In this document: positions 8,634 through 11,290 of the stretch, one piece after another
Layout: each line of letters begins with the position of its first letter
Numbering within the stretch: position 1 is the first letter of the stretch
Source: Eudoraea sp.
GTDB taxonomy: Bacteria > Bacteroidota > Bacteroidia > Flavobacteriales > Flavobacteriaceae
Assembly (NCBI GenBank): GCA_013042925.1
Contig: JABDPH010000383.1
Coordinates: 1 to 11,290 of the forward strand
DNA length: 11,290 bases
Direction: 5' to 3'
The notes under the pieces: generated by a model
Database searches by the model: none
The model's input: the letters and a program-made list of their open reading frames with translations, nothing else
Told to the model about the DNA's origin: nothing
Program-made: the position numbers and the translations under genes

Positions 8634-11039
8634 TTAATGAGCATAACTGTTTTCTTCATTGGATGCATGCGCGACTGGTAGCACATTCCTATTTAGTTCC
8701 CTGAGTCTTTCATCTACTTTGCAGTGAACAGAATTCTTTGAGAAAGAGCCCCCTTGTAATCTTTTTCCGGCTGTTAAACCCGTTAAGATCTCAAGGCCAT
8801 CATCAACAGTATCTATTGCCCAGATACTAAACAAACCTTGTTTAACAGCTGTTAAAACTTCTTCTTTTAACATTAAATTTTCCAGATTAGGCTTAGGAAT
8901 AATAACCCCCTGATCCCCATTCAAGCCACTTTGAACGCATACTTCATAAAATCCTTCGATCTTTTGATTAATGGCGCCAACAGGTTGTAATTCACCTTTC
9001 TGATTGATAGAACCAGTAACCGCAATACCCTGTTTAATATGTAATTGGGCCAGACTGGACAATAAGGCAAATAATTCAGCACAGGAAGCACTATCCCCTT
9101 CAATTTCAGAATAACTCTGTTCAAAAACCAAACTGGCAAAGAGACTTAAAGCTTTGTCCTGACCATATTTTTCTAGTAAATACCCTTGTAATATCAGGAT
9201 TCCTTTAGTATGAATAGGCCCCGCCAACTTAGCTTCCCTTTCAATATCAATCAACCCTACCTTACCAGACGCTATACTGGCTGTTATTTTGTTAGGCCTG
9301 CCAAAACGGATATCGCCAAGATCAAGAACAGATATTCCATTGATCTGACCTACCTTAGATTCTTCCAGATCAATCATAAGTCGCCCTCTCTTTATCAATT
9401 CGTTTATCTTGTCTTGTATTAGGTTTGAGCGATAATACCGCGCTTCAATAGCCTCGTTGATATCTTCAGCGCCAATTTCATCTTTTTTGGCTAGCCGTGC
9501 ATAATGATCTGCCTCATGTATAATATCCCTTATTTCACGAAATTTTATAGAAATTTTCTCGCGATCCTCTGCCATACGGGAGGCGTGTTCCACTAGACTG
9601 CCCATTGCCTCGTCATCAATAGGATATAATTCGTTTTCCTTTTGGATCCTGTAGGTGACCCCGGCAAAATCTTTGATGTTTTGAGCAGAATAATCCATAG
9701 AAGTATCAAATTCGGCCTTCACCTTAAACAGTTCTTTAAAATCCTCGTCCAGCTCATATAATAGATAATACAATCTGGGAGATCCAATTAATATTACCTG
9801 AATATCGAGCGGAATTGGCTCAGGTTTCAAACTTTTAGCACTAATAATCCCCAATTGTTCCCGGGCATCTTCAATTACAATCTCGTTATTCTTTAGGGCT
9901 CTTTTCAGGCTATCCCAGGAAAAGTAGGACATCAACAAATCTTTCAAGGCTATTATCAGATAGCCCCCATTTGCCTTATGTAAAGCTCCTCCTCTTATAA
10001 GGGTAAAATTCGTAATGAGTGTTCCCATATACGATTCGTGTTCTACCTTTCCAAACAGATTATTTAAAGTTGGATTTAATTCGAGTACAATAGGTGCACC
10101 AAATACTTCAGTATTATCGGTGATTACATTAACATCATATTTTTGGAATTTTAGTTCCTGTTTATAATCCTGCCTATCCTGACTTAAGCTCGCTTTCAAG
10201 AAGCTATGTAAATTAGTAATAATATCTTTTTTAATCTCAAGCAGATATAAGAGCACATCTTCAAAGTCCTTGTATTTATCATTCAATTCTTGCAATAATG
10301 TACCTATGGCATAAGTAGCAATACTTTCATCTAATTCTAAAAGTGATTCATTACTGGCGCGCTCCAATTCACGGTTTTTTCGAATTAAATCAAAAAGTTC
10401 TTTCTTCAATTCGGACTGTTTTTTAAGAATGTTCTCGCGTTCTTTTTTGCCTAGTTTATTAAATTTTTCGTCATTTAAAGGCATTCCCTTATCATCAGTT
10501 GGGATTACCAATATTTCTATAGGGGTTCGGGTAACGGTAAAATTATTCTCCCGTGCCTTATGGTGAATATTCCGGAATAATTCCTTCTCTTTTTGTCTAA
10601 AATCCTCAATAATTTGCTCTTTCCTGTCGTGATATTCTTTGCTTTCAAAAGCATTGATAAGGATCTTTTGTATTTCTGAGATCAAGCGTTGTATTTCAAG
10701 TTTAAAAGTTCGTCCACCACCATTCGGTAATTTGAGCTTTTTAGGGTAGAACGAGTTCTGAAAATTGTTAACATAACACCAATCATCGGGAGTTACTTCC
10801 AATTTTGCCTTTTCCTCCAAAAAATGGTTAACAGCTTTTAATTTTCCACTTCCGGGATAACCAGATACGAATATATTGAAACCACCTCTTTTATTTCCAA
10901 TGCCGAATTCGAGGGATTTTAATGCTCGTTCCTGTCCAATTAACAATTTAGAAGGTTCTTTTTCTCTTATTTGCTTCCAGTCTATTTTTTTTGTGACTAT
11001 GCCTCTCCTTAAATCTTGTGGTTTTAATTGGTGTATCAT
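8634..11039 (-). CDS. Lon-related ATP-dependent protease (AAA_32 / LonH-YcbZ-like, peptidase family S16)
   Basis: Cytoplasmic AAA+ protease of the Lon-related group typified by E. coli YcbZ (LonH), not classical LonA: there is no LonA N-terminal substrate domain. Of 801 residues, the AAA module starts near residue 30. Its P-loop, GYPGSGK at 60-66, is separated from the second half by a long Lys/Glu-rich, probably coiled-coil insert (about 110-300). The AAA part resumes with the HKANGGYLIIALKDLL segment (354-369), a sensor-like VILIGS (415-420) and the DFKELFKV stretch (433-440) expected to hold the arginine finger. The C-terminal Lon protease domain (about 560-755) has the Ser-Lys dyad S650 (EGDSAS) and K693 (VGAINQK). 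The Mg-ligand Ser/Thr after the P-loop Lys is Leu (L67), and the Walker B Asp seems replaced by Ala (A364). The ATG at 11039 follows no Shine-Dalgarno. Convergent to gltD; downstream of, and co-directional with, the rRNA operon. Substrates unknown. Confidence 0.9.
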   Translation of the reverse strand: MIHQLKPQDLRRGIVTKKIDWKQIREKEPSKLLIGQERALKSLEFGIGNKRGGFNIFVSGYPGSGKLKAVNHFLEEKAKLEVTPDDWCYVNNFQNSFYPKKLKLPNGGGRTFKLEIQRLISEIQKILINAFESKEYHDRKEQIIEDFRQKEKELFRNIHHKARENNFTVTRTPIEILVIPTDDKGMPLNDEKFNKLGKKERENILKKQSELKKELFDLIRKNRELERASNESLLELDESIATYAIGTLLQELNDKYKDFEDVLLYLLEIKKDIITNLHSFLKASLSQDRQDYKQELKFQKYDVNVITDNTEVFGAPIVLELNPTLNNLFGKVEHESYMGTLITNFTLIRGGALHKANGGYLIIALKDLLMSYFSWDSLKRALKNNEIVIEDAREQLGIISAKSLKPEPIPLDIQVILIGSPRLYYLLYELDEDFKELFKVKAEFDTSMDYSAQNIKDFAGVTYRIQKENELYPIDDEAMGSLVEHASRMAEDREKISIKFREIRDIIHEADHYARLAKKDEIGAEDINEAIEARYYRSNLIQDKINELIKRGRLMIDLEESKVGQINGISVLDLGDIRFGRPNKITASIASGKVGLIDIEREAKLAGPIHTKGILILQGYLLEKYGQDKALSLFASLVFEQSYSEIEGDSASCAELFALLSSLAQLHIKQGIAVTGSINQKGELQPVGAINQKIEGFYEVCVQSGLNGDQGVIIPKPNLENLMLKEEVLTAVKQGLFSIWAIDTVDDGLEILTGLTAGKRLQGGSFSKNSVHCKVDERLRELNRNVLPVAHASNEENSYAH

Positions 11040-11070
11040 GGACGAGCTATTAAGGGATATATGAATTAAA

Positions 11071-11092
11071 GGTATTACACAGCTATAATACC
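11071..11092. repeat. inverted repeat GGTATTA-N8-TAATACC in the protease gene leader
   Basis: Perfect 7-bp arms at 11071-11077 and 11086-11092 around an 8-bp spacer (CACAGCTA), 32-53 bp upstream of the Lon-related protease start. It lies where an operator or a 5' leader hairpin would act on that gene. No U-tract follows in either direction, so it is not an obvious terminator. Function is inferred only from symmetry and position. Confidence 0.4.
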
Positions 11093-11164
11093 TGCCATGA
11101 TGCTAGTCATATATCAATTTTAAGAGAAAATAGAGGTTTTGGTTGTTCCTTGAAGTTTATGGAC

Positions 11165-11199
11165 AAAAAAAAGACCCCAAGAATAATCTTGAGGTCTTT
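11165..11199 (-). terminator. intrinsic terminator of the rRNA operon
   Basis: Read on the minus strand, AAAGACCTCAAGA pairs with TCTTGGGGTCTTT across a TTAT loop to give a 13-bp stem, followed by a run of eight U (11172 down to 11165, overlapping the stem base). The only non-Watson-Crick pair is U-G in the minus-strand RNA, which would be an A-C mismatch in plus-strand RNA. This supports termination of leftward transcription. It lies a few bases past the 5S rRNA 3' end and upstream of the protease gene. Confidence 0.92.
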
Positions 11200-11205
11200 A
11201 AAGAA

Positions 11206-11290
11206 GGCGGCGGCCTACTCTCCCACCAGTTACGGCAGTACCATCGGCGCAGACGGGCTTAACTTCCCTGTTCGGTATGGAAAGGGGTGG
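11206..11290 (-). rRNA. rrf: 5S ribosomal RNA, partial (5' end beyond right edge)
   Basis: The reverse complement contains the conserved 5S segments CCGAACAGGGAAGTTAAGCCC-like loop B/C (within 11249-11274), the CGCCGATGGTACTGC element, and the terminal GTGGGAGAGTAGG before a GC-rich helix I strand ending near 11206. About 85 nt of a usual 110 or so are visible; the 5' part and the rest of the presumed 16S-23S-5S operon lie to the right. The mature 3' end is estimated to within about 3 nt. An intrinsic terminator follows immediately, so 5S is the last gene of its operon. Confidence 0.93.

Noticed and set aside
11115..11122. TAAAATTG on the minus strand as the -7 box of the protease gene
   Set aside because: It mismatches the TAnnTTTG consensus at one of the key bases and has no TTG-like -33 element at the right distance, so I do not annotate it as a promoter.
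1..11290. Mobile element, defence system, prophage or CRISPR content
   Set aside because: All substantial open frames are accounted for by housekeeping genes. No transposase, integrase, regularly spaced repeats, or attachment site next to a tRNA was seen.

Overview
The window looks like ordinary chromosomal DNA from a member of the Bacteroidota, most likely a flavobacterium. The basis is AT-rich composition, start codons without Shine-Dalgarno sequences, TAnnTTTG-type -7 promoter boxes, and protein sequences that read like flavobacterial housekeeping enzymes (inferred from remembered family sequences, not from a search). All five protein genes and one rRNA gene can be assigned. I see no mobile element, CRISPR array, phage gene or broken gene.

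Layout from left to right. A Glu/Leu/Phe/Val-type amino acid dehydrogenase on the minus strand runs off the left edge (1-851, C-terminus missing). A 276-bp divergent intergenic region with outward-facing candidate promoters separates it from a complete short-chain-type acyl-CoA dehydrogenase on the plus strand (1128-2270). A 326-bp non-coding gap with several inverted repeats follows. Next come gltB (2597-7102) and gltD (7110-8576), the large and small subunits of glutamate synthase, 7 bp apart and evidently one operon. Convergent to gltD is a Lon-related (LonH/YcbZ-like, AAA_32-type) protease on the minus strand (8634-11039). The right edge holds the 3' part of a minus-strand 5S rRNA gene and its intrinsic terminator, so the end of an rRNA operon lies just upstream of, and co-directional with, the protease gene.

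GltBD makes glutamate from 2-oxoglutarate and glutamine amide nitrogen. The dehydrogenase at the left edge interconverts an amino acid and its 2-oxo acid, so the window is enriched for amino-nitrogen and acyl-CoA metabolism. Only gltBD is demonstrably an operon.

I found no convincing undescribed system. The points most worth a second look are a perfect 10+10 bp inverted repeat upstream of the putative gltB promoter, non-canonical Walker A and Walker B residues in the Lon-related protease, and a smaller inverted repeat in that gene's leader.
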